Positions 18,878-27,161 of a stretch of 64,000 bases of DNA are shown in pieces. A model generated the notes under the pieces. It was not told the DNA's origin. It saw only the letters and a list, made by a program, of their open reading frames with translations, and did not search any database. The DNA lies in NCBI RefSeq assembly GCF_014696345.1, contig NZ_JACJPY010000004.1:23517-87516 (forward strand), read 5' to 3'. The first letter of the stretch is position 1, and each line of letters opens with the position of its first letter. The translations under genes were made by a program, and so were the position numbers. This DNA is from Pseudanabaena cinerea FACHB-1277 (GTDB lineage: Bacteria > Cyanobacteriota > Cyanobacteriia > Pseudanabaenales > Pseudanabaenaceae).

Positions 18878-19960
18878 CTAAGCAGGTTGGAAATAAAAGG
18901 CAAAGCCTAAAATTGCATAGGTTGCCATGAGTAATGAACCTTCTAGCCAGTTAGAACGCCCATCGGAACTGATGGAATTGGTGATTAAAACGGCTACGGC
19001 TACCGCAACTAACTCAAAGGGCTGAAAATTTAAGTCCATCGGCTGACCAATAAACCAACCCACGATTACTAGTAGAGGGGCAACAAATAGGGCAATCTGC
19101 ATACTTGAGCCCACCGCAACCGACACCGAAAGCTCCATTTTATTTTTCATGGCAACAGTAACGGCGGTTGTATGTTCGGCAGCATTGCCAATGATGGGTA
19201 ACAAAATCACCCCTGTGAATAACTCTGTAAGTCCAAGTTGGGCTGTTGCTTCTTCTAGCGTCCCTACTAAAAGCTCCGACTCTAGCGCCACGAGCAGCGT
19301 TACTGCCAATAGTACACTAATCCATAGCTTGAGATTGATTTTTTGGGGATGCCCTGACTCGGATTCAGCATCATCTGCCTCAGATACACCAACATCATAA
19401 AGATAGGCATGGGTTTTCATGGAAAATAGCAGGGTTAGGCAATAGACCAATATCAGCACGATCGCTACGGCGAGCGATAAATTTTGTAAGATTTCTTCAC
19501 TGATGCCAACGGTGGTAAAGTTGGCGGCTGTGGGCAGCAGAATCGAAATTACGGCTAAGTTCATGACGGAAGCATTTAGCCTCGCCATAGTTGGTTGAAA
19601 CTCTTGCTCTTTGTAACGAAGTCCACCGAGAAACATGGCTAAACCCATGACAAGGAGCAAATTACCAATAATTGAGCCTGTGATACTTGCCTTAACTACG
19701 CCCGTAAAGCCTGCATTTAGGGCAACGATCGCAATGATTAATTCGGTGGCATTGCCAAAGGTGGCATTGAGTAGCCCCCCCCACGATGGTCCCAAAACTA
19801 CCGATATTTCTTCGGTGGCAGTACTTAGCCAGCCTGCTAGGGGCAGAATGGCGATCGCTGAAGTCACAAACACAGCCGAAGGACTCCATTCTAGAAAATG
19901 AGCGATGACTGAGATCGGCACAAACACAAGCAAGCCAAAGGAGAATATTTTTTTAAACAT
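18878..19960 (-). CDS. calcium/proton exchanger (Cax family)
   Basis: GGLLNATFGNATELIIA and PIIGNAAEHTTAV repeats typical of CaCA/Cax. Confidence 0.95.
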   Translation of the reverse strand: MFKKIFSFGLLVFVPISVIAHFLEWSPSAVFVTSAIAILPLAGWLSTATEEISVVLGPSWGGLLNATFGNATELIIAIVALNAGFTGVVKASITGSIIGNLLLVMGLAMFLGGLRYKEQEFQPTMARLNASVMNLAVISILLPTAANFTTVGISEEILQNLSLAVAIVLILVYCLTLLFSMKTHAYLYDVGVSEADDAESESGHPQKINLKLWISVLLAVTLLVALESELLVGTLEEATAQLGLTELFTGVILLPIIGNAAEHTTAVTVAMKNKMELSVSVAVGSSMQIALFVAPLLVIVGWFIGQPMDLNFQPFELVAVAVAVLITNSISSDGRSNWLEGSLLMATYAILGFAFYFQPA

Positions 19961-20151
19961 AGCCAGCTAATTAAAGGTTAAGGCAAGTATTACAGCGCTT
20001 TGCCATCAAAATAATATTCAGAGAGATTTTGAAAGTGTTGCAAAGTCCCGTTTTCAAAAATTTCCCTGTAATCCATTTGAGGGGCAATGGCTGTAAGGCT
20101 AAATATACTGCAATCGTGCTGATAATCAATAAGCAAGTTATACCAAATTTG

Positions 20152-20188
20152 GAAGTGAGAGACGGTGCTTCGCGCCGTCTCTCACTTC
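20152..20188. repeat. strong intergenic palindrome (17-bp stem)
   Basis: GAAGTGAGAGACGGTGC-TTC-GCGCCGTCTCTCACTTC. Confidence 0.75.
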
Positions 20189-20255
20189 TGGAGTTTTAAC
20201 TTGTACTGACTGACTACAGCTAAATATAATTTAGGATAATTTTAGGAGAGCAATA

Positions 20256-20861
20256 ATGGAACTGACTGCTGAGCAACATCGCGCTAAAATGCAGCGCCGT
20301 CAAGAAGTGCAGCAACAGCGTATAGCCGATCGCCAGATCACAAAGGGGTTGGTGATCGTCAATACTGGTGATGGCAAGGGTAAAACTACGGCGGCGCTGG
20401 GGATGGTGCTACGATCGCTAGGGCATGGTTATAAGGTGGCGATCGTGCAGTTTATTAAGGGCGCTTGGGAACCAGCCGAAAAGAAGATTTTTGGAGCATG
20501 GTCAGAGCAGTTAGTTTTTCATGCCCTCGGTGAAGGCTTTACATGGGACACGCAAGACCGCGATCGCGACATTGCTAAAACTCAGGAGGCATGGGCATTG
20601 GGGCTAAGTTATATTCAAAATCCTGCATACAAATTAATATTGCTGGATGAGGTAAATATTGCTCTAAAGCTGGGCTATCTGGATGTGGAAACCGTGATTG
20701 CAGGATTGAGGACTAAGCCAGACGATTCCCATGTGATCTTGACTGGGCGCGGCGCTCCTGCATCTCTGATCGAGTTTGCCGATCTTGTAACCAGAATGGA
20801 ACTAGTCAAGCATCCTTTTCGGGAACAGGGGGTAAAGGCACAGGCGGGGATCGAGTTTTAG
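20256..20861 (+). CDS. cobO: cob(I)yrinic acid a,c-diamide adenosyltransferase
   Basis: NTGDGKGKTTAALGMVLRSLGHG, ILLDEVNIALKLGYL, VILTGRGAP. Confidence 0.95.
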   Translation: MELTAEQHRAKMQRRQEVQQQRIADRQITKGLVIVNTGDGKGKTTAALGMVLRSLGHGYKVAIVQFIKGAWEPAEKKIFGAWSEQLVFHALGEGFTWDTQDRDRDIAKTQEAWALGLSYIQNPAYKLILLDEVNIALKLGYLDVETVIAGLRTKPDDSHVILTGRGAPASLIEFADLVTRMELVKHPFREQGVKAQAGIEF

Positions 20862-20967
20862 GATATACACCAGCATTGTGATCAAGCATTACAATACTTC
20901 TCAATGCTGAAAATGGCTTGTACTATGGTGAGAGCAAAACTAAATTAGCTTTAGCTTTGTTCTTACC

Positions 20968-22578
20968 ATGTTGCATTTGGAGTACAACGAAATGTCTAGA
21001 CTCTGGCTGGATCTTGCGATTAGCCCTTTGGGACAAGTCCCAGCAAACCTCAGTCTTAGTGCCGATAGCCCTTTAGTCAAATTGCTGACAGCGATCGCCA
21101 TCTTGGTTGGCGGCTGGCTCGTGGCAATTGTCCTATCAAGCTTTGTGCAGGGGATACTCAAGCGCACCACCATCGACAATAAAATTGCGGCTTGGCTATC
21201 GGGGCAGGGGAATACAAACCCAGTGCCGATCGAGAAATGGATTGCGACAGCTATATTTTGGATTATTTTGCTGTTTACTCTTGTTGGGTTTTTTCAGTTT
21301 CTCCAACTAGATGCAGTTGCCGCACCTCTTAATGGCTTCTTGGCGCAAATCACCACTTTTATTCCCAAGTTGTTTGGGGCAGTTCTGTTATCTGCGATCG
21401 CTTGGGGCATTGCTACGGTTAGCAAGTTATTAGTATCACGCTCAATGCGATCGGCTAATCTTGATGCGCGACTCGGACAGCAGCTAGACGATGGCACGGA
21501 TACAGTGCCACTCAGTGAAACCCTAGCCAATGCTTTGTACTGGTTTATTTTGCTGCTGTTTTTACCCCTAATTTTAGATGCGCTCGGTTTGCAGCAAGCC
21601 CTACAGCCTTTGCAAAACTTAGTTAATCAATTGCTAAGCGCTCTACCCAAAATCCTGAAAGCTGTTTTGATTGGTGCAGTTGGTTGGCTAATTGCCCAAA
21701 CTGTGCGCCGCATCCTTACTAATCTTTTGACCACCGCAGGTGCTGATCGCCTTTTGCCTCAGTTTCGCTCTAGTCAAGATAATGGTGGACAGTCCCTGTC
21801 TCAACTATTGGGGATGGTTGCCTATATTTTGATTTTGATCCCTACGGCGATCGCTTCTCTTGAAGCCCTAGAAATCGCGGCGGTATCCCGTCCTGCGACT
21901 GCAATGCTCGATCAAGCCCTCAAATATTTACCACAGATCTTTGTGGCAAGTTTGATTGTAGTTGTGGCTTATTTCTTTGCCCAATTTGCCAGAGATATTG
22001 TCACCAATATTTTAACTAGTCTTGGTTTTGACAATATTTTGACTTGGCTCGGTTTACCCGCGATCGCTGGCACTGAACAGACTAGCGATCAAGCCAGTGA
22101 TAGTGATAATGCTGAATCTCTAGCGACTTTACCCAAACTCACCCCATCGCAACTGGTGGGCATTGTTGTCTTAATTGGCATTATGTTAGTGGCGATCGCT
22201 ACTGCCACCGATGTGCTACAAATTGCGGCGCTTACTCGCATTGTTTTTGGTGTCCTAGAAATATCGGGGCGCGTGTTGAGTGGCGTAATCGTCTTTGCGA
22301 TCGGCTTGTATTTGGCTAACCTTGCCTATGGTTTGATTGCTAGTTCTGGCAGTCGCCAAGCAAGGATTCTCGGTCATACCGCCCGCATTTCGATCATTGC
22401 TTTGATCTCGGCGATGGCTCTCAAGCAGATCGGCGTTGCTAGTAATATTGTTGACCTTGCCTTTGGTCTAATCACGGGCGCGATCGCGGTGGCGATCGCC
22501 TTAGCCTTTGGTTTAGGTGGGCGCGATGTTGCCTCTGACCAAATTCGCAGTTGGCTAGAATCTTTCAAGCGTGACTAG
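20968..22578 (+). CDS. mechanosensitive channel-related protein with conserved TM helix repeats
   Basis: Repeated TM segments; C-terminal AIALAFGLGGRDVASDQIRSWLE typical of MscS-like TM-helix proteins. Confidence 0.85.
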   Translation: MLHLEYNEMSRLWLDLAISPLGQVPANLSLSADSPLVKLLTAIAILVGGWLVAIVLSSFVQGILKRTTIDNKIAAWLSGQGNTNPVPIEKWIATAIFWIILLFTLVGFFQFLQLDAVAAPLNGFLAQITTFIPKLFGAVLLSAIAWGIATVSKLLVSRSMRSANLDARLGQQLDDGTDTVPLSETLANALYWFILLLFLPLILDALGLQQALQPLQNLVNQLLSALPKILKAVLIGAVGWLIAQTVRRILTNLLTTAGADRLLPQFRSSQDNGGQSLSQLLGMVAYILILIPTAIASLEALEIAAVSRPATAMLDQALKYLPQIFVASLIVVVAYFFAQFARDIVTNILTSLGFDNILTWLGLPAIAGTEQTSDQASDSDNAESLATLPKLTPSQLVGIVVLIGIMLVAIATATDVLQIAALTRIVFGVLEISGRVLSGVIVFAIGLYLANLAYGLIASSGSRQARILGHTARISIIALISAMALKQIGVASNIVDLAFGLITGAIAVAIALAFGLGGRDVASDQIRSWLESFKRD

Positions 22579-22724
22579 ATTCGACCTATTGAGGCTTTGT
22601 CCTGATTGACGGACAAATTTTCACCCAAAGCAGGCAGTATGTCATCGCTACAGGGATTTTAAATTTGTAGGTCAATCAAGACTTTGACTAGTACATACCC
22701 TGCAAAAATAGATACATCACAACC

Positions 22725-22759
22725 AAAGGATTAGCAATGCGCCGCACTGCTAATCCTTT
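22725..22759 (+). terminator. terminator hairpin
   Basis: AAAGGATTAGCA...TGCTAATCCTTTT. Confidence 0.7.
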
Positions 22760-22803
22760 TGCTTACAGAGGCTGGTTTTACATCCGAATATAAAGGCGTT
22801 TTT

Positions 22804-22890
22804 AAGTAGCTAGGCTATAGGCGATCGCGCGATCGGCAACTTCAATAATTAATAAAATATCCTCTGGCGTTGGCAAAGCTTTAGTCCTCT
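22804..22890 (-). pseudogene. Uma2 family nuclease remnant
   Basis: Frame reads ILERTKALPTPEDILLIIEVADRAIAYSLAT*; PTPEDVLLLIEVAD is the Uma2 active-site region. Confidence 0.6.
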
Positions 22891-22902
22891 CTAATATTCC
22901 TC

Positions 22903-24231
22903 CTATTTCTTAATTTTTCCTTTTGACCTTTCCCTTTTTACTTGTTCCAACAGTACCGATGCTGGCTCATCGTCAGGGTCTTGCGGTACAAGTTCGCCCC
23001 GAAATGCCTTTGCCAATGTTGCCTGTTCTAAGCGATCGCAAAGTTTCGCCGCTTGTTGATATTCTCTTTCCATCCGATCAATTTTCTCAAACATCTCTTC
23101 AACCCGCCGAACAATTTCTTTTTGTTCTTCAAGTGGCGGACAAAATAATTCAATATCGTTCAAAATAGCTAAATTAATATTTTTTTGAGCAGTCGCAGGA
23201 GCAAAAGATTCAAGATCTTCACTGATCATGTCAATCGACCATTTAAAAAACTCTGGTAAACATTTTTTATCATCGCATACGAATCCTACGACACTATCGG
23301 GAAAACAAGCGGGATAAGACAGAATGGCAGTATCTCCAATATTTGCAGCAATTGTTATACAAACTGTACCTGCTTCCCACAATTTACTCTGACTAAGACC
23401 AAATTCACTATAAGTTTGTGAATGATTTTCTATTCTTCCGTTTGATTGTGCAATATCTCCAGTTTGAATAAATGGATAAATACCGCCATACAAACGAGAA
23501 TCATTTCTTGGGCGATGTTTAGATTTTCCGCGTCCTAAGTATCCAATTTCAGCCATTTTGACTCTTCCCCAATTGAATGAAATATTGTTAGTCTCTCGCC
23601 AATCTTCTGTTAATTTACCAGAGCAAGCAGCAGCTAAAACAGCTTGTTTGTAACGCGCAATTAGTTTGGGGATGTGGTTTAGCTCATTACGCGCCGATCG
23701 CTGGCGATCGCCTATCCGATCCAATTTATCCACAATCCGCCGTTGTTCATTAAGTGGCGGGAGATTTATTTGTGTTGTTCGCAAATCTCCTAAAGAAATG
23801 TTATTCATAGCTCCACCACGAGCTTTTTCGCGTAACAACTTAATAGATTCAGAAGAGAGTTGATATAAAAGAAATTGAGGAATGCAATAAAAATTAGTTC
23901 CCCTGATTATTGCAACAGCCTGATTTGTATTTGCTGGGATATCATCTTGTTTAACTAAACAAGTTTCACCAATAGTACCTGCAATAGAAAAGAGGATATC
24001 ATTTTCTTCTAGCTGAGATCTTTTCAGTGTTTCATTAGCTTCTTTAGAAATAAAGGAAGAAATTGAACTTCTAATAATTTGCTTGTTTTTTATGTTTTCA
24101 ATTTTTATAAATCTAATTCCAATATCAAGAAATTGAAATCCTAAAGTTGTTGGTGTTGTTCCTTTTGTAATTAGATTAGAAATATCTTCTAAATTGCATT
24201 TAACCCACCCCATCGGCAAATCATCACTCAT
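22903..24231 (-). CDS. hsdS: type I restriction-modification specificity subunit
   Basis: Two TRD/conserved halves: LPPLNEQRRIVDKLD and CPPLEEQKEIVRRVEEM, plus KLIARYKQAVLAAACSGKLTEDWR. Confidence 0.95.
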   Translation of the reverse strand: MSDDLPMGWVKCNLEDISNLITKGTTPTTLGFQFLDIGIRFIKIENIKNKQIIRSSISSFISKEANETLKRSQLEENDILFSIAGTIGETCLVKQDDIPANTNQAVAIIRGTNFYCIPQFLLYQLSSESIKLLREKARGGAMNNISLGDLRTTQINLPPLNEQRRIVDKLDRIGDRQRSARNELNHIPKLIARYKQAVLAAACSGKLTEDWRETNNISFNWGRVKMAEIGYLGRGKSKHRPRNDSRLYGGIYPFIQTGDIAQSNGRIENHSQTYSEFGLSQSKLWEAGTVCITIAANIGDTAILSYPACFPDSVVGFVCDDKKCLPEFFKWSIDMISEDLESFAPATAQKNINLAILNDIELFCPPLEEQKEIVRRVEEMFEKIDRMEREYQQAAKLCDRLEQATLAKAFRGELVPQDPDDEPASVLLEQVKRERSKGKIKK

Positions 24232-24244
24232 AACCCAACCTCAT
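24210..24244. repeat. direct repeat copy 1 over hsdS start / hepT stop
   Basis: ccatcggcaaatcatcactcataacccaacctca; copy 2 at 24867-24900 with two mismatches. Confidence 0.9.
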
Positions 24245-24578
24245 TACTTAAAATATACTCAATCTGCAAAAACACCTCAGGCAAACTATCAGTCGCAACC
24301 TCCCACACAATATCTAAGTTCACACCAAAATATTCATGAATTAACTTATCCCTCATCCCAGCCATAAACCTCCAAGGAACATCAGGAAAACGCTCTTTTA
24401 TTTTTGGAGAAATGCCCTTACTCGCCTCACCCAAAATTTCCAAAGCCCTAATCACAGCATCTTGAGTTTTAAGATCATTAACAAACTCCTGATAACTGAC
24501 TTGCTCAATATACATCTCAACTCTACGGATAGACTCTAACATATCAGATAGAAGTTCACGATCTGAACGTTTAGACAT
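24228..24578 (-). CDS. hepT: HepT-like HEPN toxin (DUF86)
   Basis: MSKRSDRELL...; RX4HXY motif RDKLIHEYFGV; preceded by MntA-like gene. Likely Met is at 24578. Confidence 0.9.
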   Translation of the reverse strand: MSKRSDRELLSDMLESIRRVEMYIEQVSYQEFVNDLKTQDAVIRALEILGEASKGISPKIKERFPDVPWRFMAGMRDKLIHEYFGVNLDIVWEVATDSLPEVFLQIEYILSNEVGL

Positions 24579-24888
24579 AGACCAGACTCTCAAGGATACT
24601 ACGCGATACATTAGGATTGCGAATATGCTGTACACCCGTCAAAGTCAGCACATCCACCCTACGCCCCAAACACTCCTCAAGGTAATCACACAACTCCATA
24701 AACCGCAAACCAATCGGGCGATCAAACTCAACCACCAAATCCACATCACTAAACAAATTCGCATTCCCACGCGCAAACGACCCAAACAGAGCCAATCTCC
24801 TAATATAAAAATTCTGGCGTAAATATTCCAAATTTTGCCGCAAACACTTGATTATAGATTCCTTATCCATCGGTAAACCATCACTCAT
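24571..24888 (-). CDS. mntA: MntA-like minimal nucleotidyltransferase antitoxin
   Basis: GSX10DXD motif GSFARGNANLFSDVD; overlaps hepT by 8 bp. Confidence 0.9.
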   Translation of the reverse strand: MSDGLPMDKESIIKCLRQNLEYLRQNFYIRRLALFGSFARGNANLFSDVDLVVEFDRPIGLRFMELCDYLEECLGRRVDVLTLTGVQHIRNPNVSRSILESLVYV

Positions 24889-24900
24889 AACCCAACCTCA
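24867..24900. repeat. direct repeat copy 2 over mntA start
   Basis: ccatcggtaaaccatcactcataacccaacctca. Confidence 0.9.
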
Positions 24901-24946
24901 ATTTAACAAACAAACCTTAGCATAAGACAAAAACAGTAGGGATTGG

Positions 24947-25007
24947 GCAATTGCGCCAAAATCTCTCAAACTCATTCAAACCCTTATCCGCAAATGCTCA
25001 ACCCTTA
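24947..25007. repeat. 61-bp direct repeat (B), copy 1
   Basis: gcaattgcgccaaaatctctcaaactcattcaaacccttatccgcaaatgctcaaccctta; copy 2 at 25677-25737, one mismatch. Confidence 0.92.
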
Positions 25008-25069
25008 ACGCCGATCGCCCAGAAATTATGACTGCGGCAGCGAAATTTGGGATAAATGTTAGAGGTTTA

Positions 25070-25134
25070 GGGTAGAGCATTCCCGAATTAAAGTTATCTG
25101 TAAATTAGCAAATCGCGGCAGGAATGCTCTACCC
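25070..25134. repeat. palindromic element with 14-bp inverted ends
   Basis: GGGTAGAGCATTCC ... GGAATGCTCTACCC. Confidence 0.75.
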
Positions 25135-25190
25135 CTACAGCCATTGCATCTTAAATTTACAAACAAGCGATTCAGTCGCTATATTTTACT
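25123..25190. repeat. 68-bp direct repeat (C), copy 1
   Basis: aatgctctacccctacagccattgcatcttaaatttacaaacaagcgattcagtcgctatattttact; copy 2 at 25723-25790, two mismatches. Confidence 0.92.
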
Positions 25191-25302
25191 TTACAAACAA
25201 CCCTAAAAACCTAGATGCAGTCACAACCATCGTACCCTGCGCCCCATTAAATGCCTCAAAATCGCGATCGCCCGTAATGAGATAATCAGCAACTCTAATC
25301 AT
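25186..25302 (-). pseudogene. internally deleted PIN-domain (VapC-like) toxin
   Basis: ATGA-coupled mini-ORF MIRVADYLITGDRDFEAFNGAQGTMVVTASRFLGLFVK*; contains only the PIN C-terminal ADYLITGDRDF segment. Confidence 0.6.
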
Positions 25303-25574
25303 TCGCCTCGCCTATAAGCTGCGATTTCTTCAGCAATCTCTTCATCCGTAATTTCACTGACACCAGGCAAAGCCTGAGTTTCTCTAAATAGCTGCTTCAT
25401 ATCTTCAACCAAAGCTGCACGATTTTCTATTGTTTTAGGCTTTACATGAATACGATTAGTATTTTGTTGAAATATCAAAAAATCCACAAAATCAATCACA
25501 GAATTTAACTTGTCAGATTCAAGATTCTCTAACTTTTCCAAAAGGCGATCGCGTAACATATCAATCGTTGTCAT
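25299..25574 (-). CDS. DUF2281-like antitoxin
   Basis: 91 aa; LLEKLENLESDKLNSVIDFVDFLIFQQ; overlaps PIN remnant by ATGA. Confidence 0.7.
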   Translation of the reverse strand: MTTIDMLRDRLLEKLENLESDKLNSVIDFVDFLIFQQNTNRIHVKPKTIENRAALVEDMKQLFRETQALPGVSEITDEEIAEEIAAYRRGE

Positions 25575-25620
25575 TTGTTTTTAACCTCCGTGCCTTACAT
25601 TCAAACATCATAAGCGATCT
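25571..25620. repeat. shared antitoxin leader repeat, copy 1
   Basis: tcatttgtttttaacctccgtgccttacattcaaacatcataagcgatct. Confidence 0.85.
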
Positions 25621-25722
25621 GAACGTTTAGACATAGACTAGACTCTCATTGTTAGATCCAGAGACGTAGAGGTTGAGCAATTGCGCCAAAATCTCTCAAA
25701 CTCATTCAAACCCTTATCCGCA

Positions 25723-25790
25723 AATGCTCTACCCTTACAGCCATTGCATTTTAAATTTACAAACAAGCGATTCAGTCGCTATATTTTACT
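25723..25790. repeat. 68-bp direct repeat (C), copy 2
   Basis: aatgctctacccttacagccattgcattttaaatttacaaacaagcgattcagtcgctatattttact. Confidence 0.92.
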
Positions 25791-25791
25791 G

Positions 25792-26205
25792 CTACAGAGG
25801 ATTAATTACATCAAAACTATCTGCATCATGAATAAGGTAAAACAAAAAATCAGAATCAGTAGTCAAAATTTGCCTATAACCTAGATTCTCAGCCGCTAAG
25901 ACCAAAGTAGCATCAGCCAAGTCCATAGGGCGATCATGATAACGTTCCATTAACTCTAAAATGCGAACAGAATCTTGCTGTTTAACTTCATAGATGAATA
26001 GATCGTTGTTCAAAAGCATCTTCCCTAATTGTTTTTGGGCAACCCATCCACCACGCTTGTAAGCTAAATACATGGCTTCAGTCAAACAACACCAAGTTGT
26101 AGTCAGAGGCTTATTGAGACGCAAAACCAAATCTCTGTAAGCAATATGTTGAGACTGTTTACGATCGACTAAGCAAAGCATAACGCTAGCATCCTACAAG
26201 ATCAT
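25792..26205 (-). pseudogene. PIN-domain (VapC-like) toxin with nonsense codon near the start
   Basis: ATGA-coupled frame reads MIL*DASVMLCLVDRKQS...DLADATLVLAAENLGYRQILTTDSDFLFY; TAG at codon 4. Confidence 0.75.
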
Positions 26206-26462
26206 AAATCTAATCCTTGATTACGATACTTATCTAATATCGCCTCTTGATACTCATTAACAGGCTCATGCGGTATCAACTCAAGGCGATCGACCTCATC
26301 AAACCACTGTTGCCATTTTGGAGCAACACCATCAGAGAGATTACTAGACTTAACCTCTAACTGATGCCTCATGATCATAAAGTCAATAAAACTATCAACC
26401 TCTTTTAAAATTTCATCTGGCAACTGAAACAGCTTAACCGCAGTCATTTCACGAATTGTCAT
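26202..26462 (-). CDS. DUF2281-like antitoxin paired with PIN toxin
   Basis: KLFQLPDEILKEVDSFIDFMIMRH; overlaps toxin start by ATGA. Confidence 0.7.
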   Translation of the reverse strand: MTIREMTAVKLFQLPDEILKEVDSFIDFMIMRHQLEVKSSNLSDGVAPKWQQWFDEVDRLELIPHEPVNEYQEAILDKYRNQGLDL

Positions 26463-26508
26463 TTGTTTTCAACCTCCGCGCCTTACATTCAAACATCATA
26501 AGCGATCG
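26459..26508. repeat. shared antitoxin leader repeat, copy 2
   Basis: tcatttgttttcaacctccgcgccttacattcaaacatcataagcgatcg. Confidence 0.85.
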
Positions 26509-26556
26509 CCTGTAATTTAGATAATCAGCAGAAGAGCTGATCGCTCTTCACAAGAC

Positions 26557-27006
26557 CTAGGGTAAATTCTCTAAATCCAGCAAATCTTTAAGCCTCCCAC
26601 TAGATAGTTTATTCCGCTTTAAGTCTTGCAAATTAATCGTATTTATACTCAGATCATCGATTTGAACTACCAAACGATTTTCAAAACATTCATCAAATGC
26701 AACTCCTGAAATAGTAGTTAAAATTTCTAACCTTAATGGTGGCACACCCATACGAATTATTTGCTCTTCTTTAAGAAATAGTTCGGGTGATAACTCTGGA
26801 ACTGCAAAACCAAACTCAATGAGAGCATTTACAATACTTGTAGCATTATCTGGGCTAATCCTAACCCAAACATCCATATCACCAGTTGCCCTTACAAATC
26901 CATAATAGCCAACAGCATATCCACCAATCAATAAGTAATCAACTTGATGGAAATTTAGCAATCTCAAAAACTCTTTGAAGTCTTGTGGTATTTGGATCAT
27001 AGCCAT
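26557..27006 (-). CDS. nucleotidyltransferase-like protein (AbiEii/DUF6036-type)
   Basis: VDYLLIGGYAVGYYGFVRATGDMDVWV (GG...DxD). Confidence 0.78.
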   Translation of the reverse strand: MAMIQIPQDFKEFLRLLNFHQVDYLLIGGYAVGYYGFVRATGDMDVWVRISPDNATSIVNALIEFGFAVPELSPELFLKEEQIIRMGVPPLRLEILTTISGVAFDECFENRLVVQIDDLSINTINLQDLKRNKLSSGRLKDLLDLENLP

Positions 27007-27154
27007 ACATTACCTGTCTTAGATGTTCCAATGCTATCAACCTTTCGGAAGGACTTTTGAGCAACCAATAGCCTTTATCTTCACTATCATCATCCTTTAA
27101 ACCAACAACACTAAAAGATGAACTATCAAATTTAAAACCGTTATTGTTGTTCAT
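26939..27154 (-). CDS. small protein partner of the nucleotidyltransferase, putative antitoxin
   Basis: MNNNNGFKFDSSSFSVVGLKDDDSEDKGYWLLKSPSERLIALEHLRQVMYGYDPNTTRLQRVFEIAK; overlaps the NTase gene by 68 bp. Confidence 0.75.
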   Translation of the reverse strand: MNNNNGFKFDSSSFSVVGLKDDDSEDKGYWLLKSPSERLIALEHLRQVMYGYDPNTTRLQRVFEIAKFPSS

Positions 27155-27161
27155 GATACCT

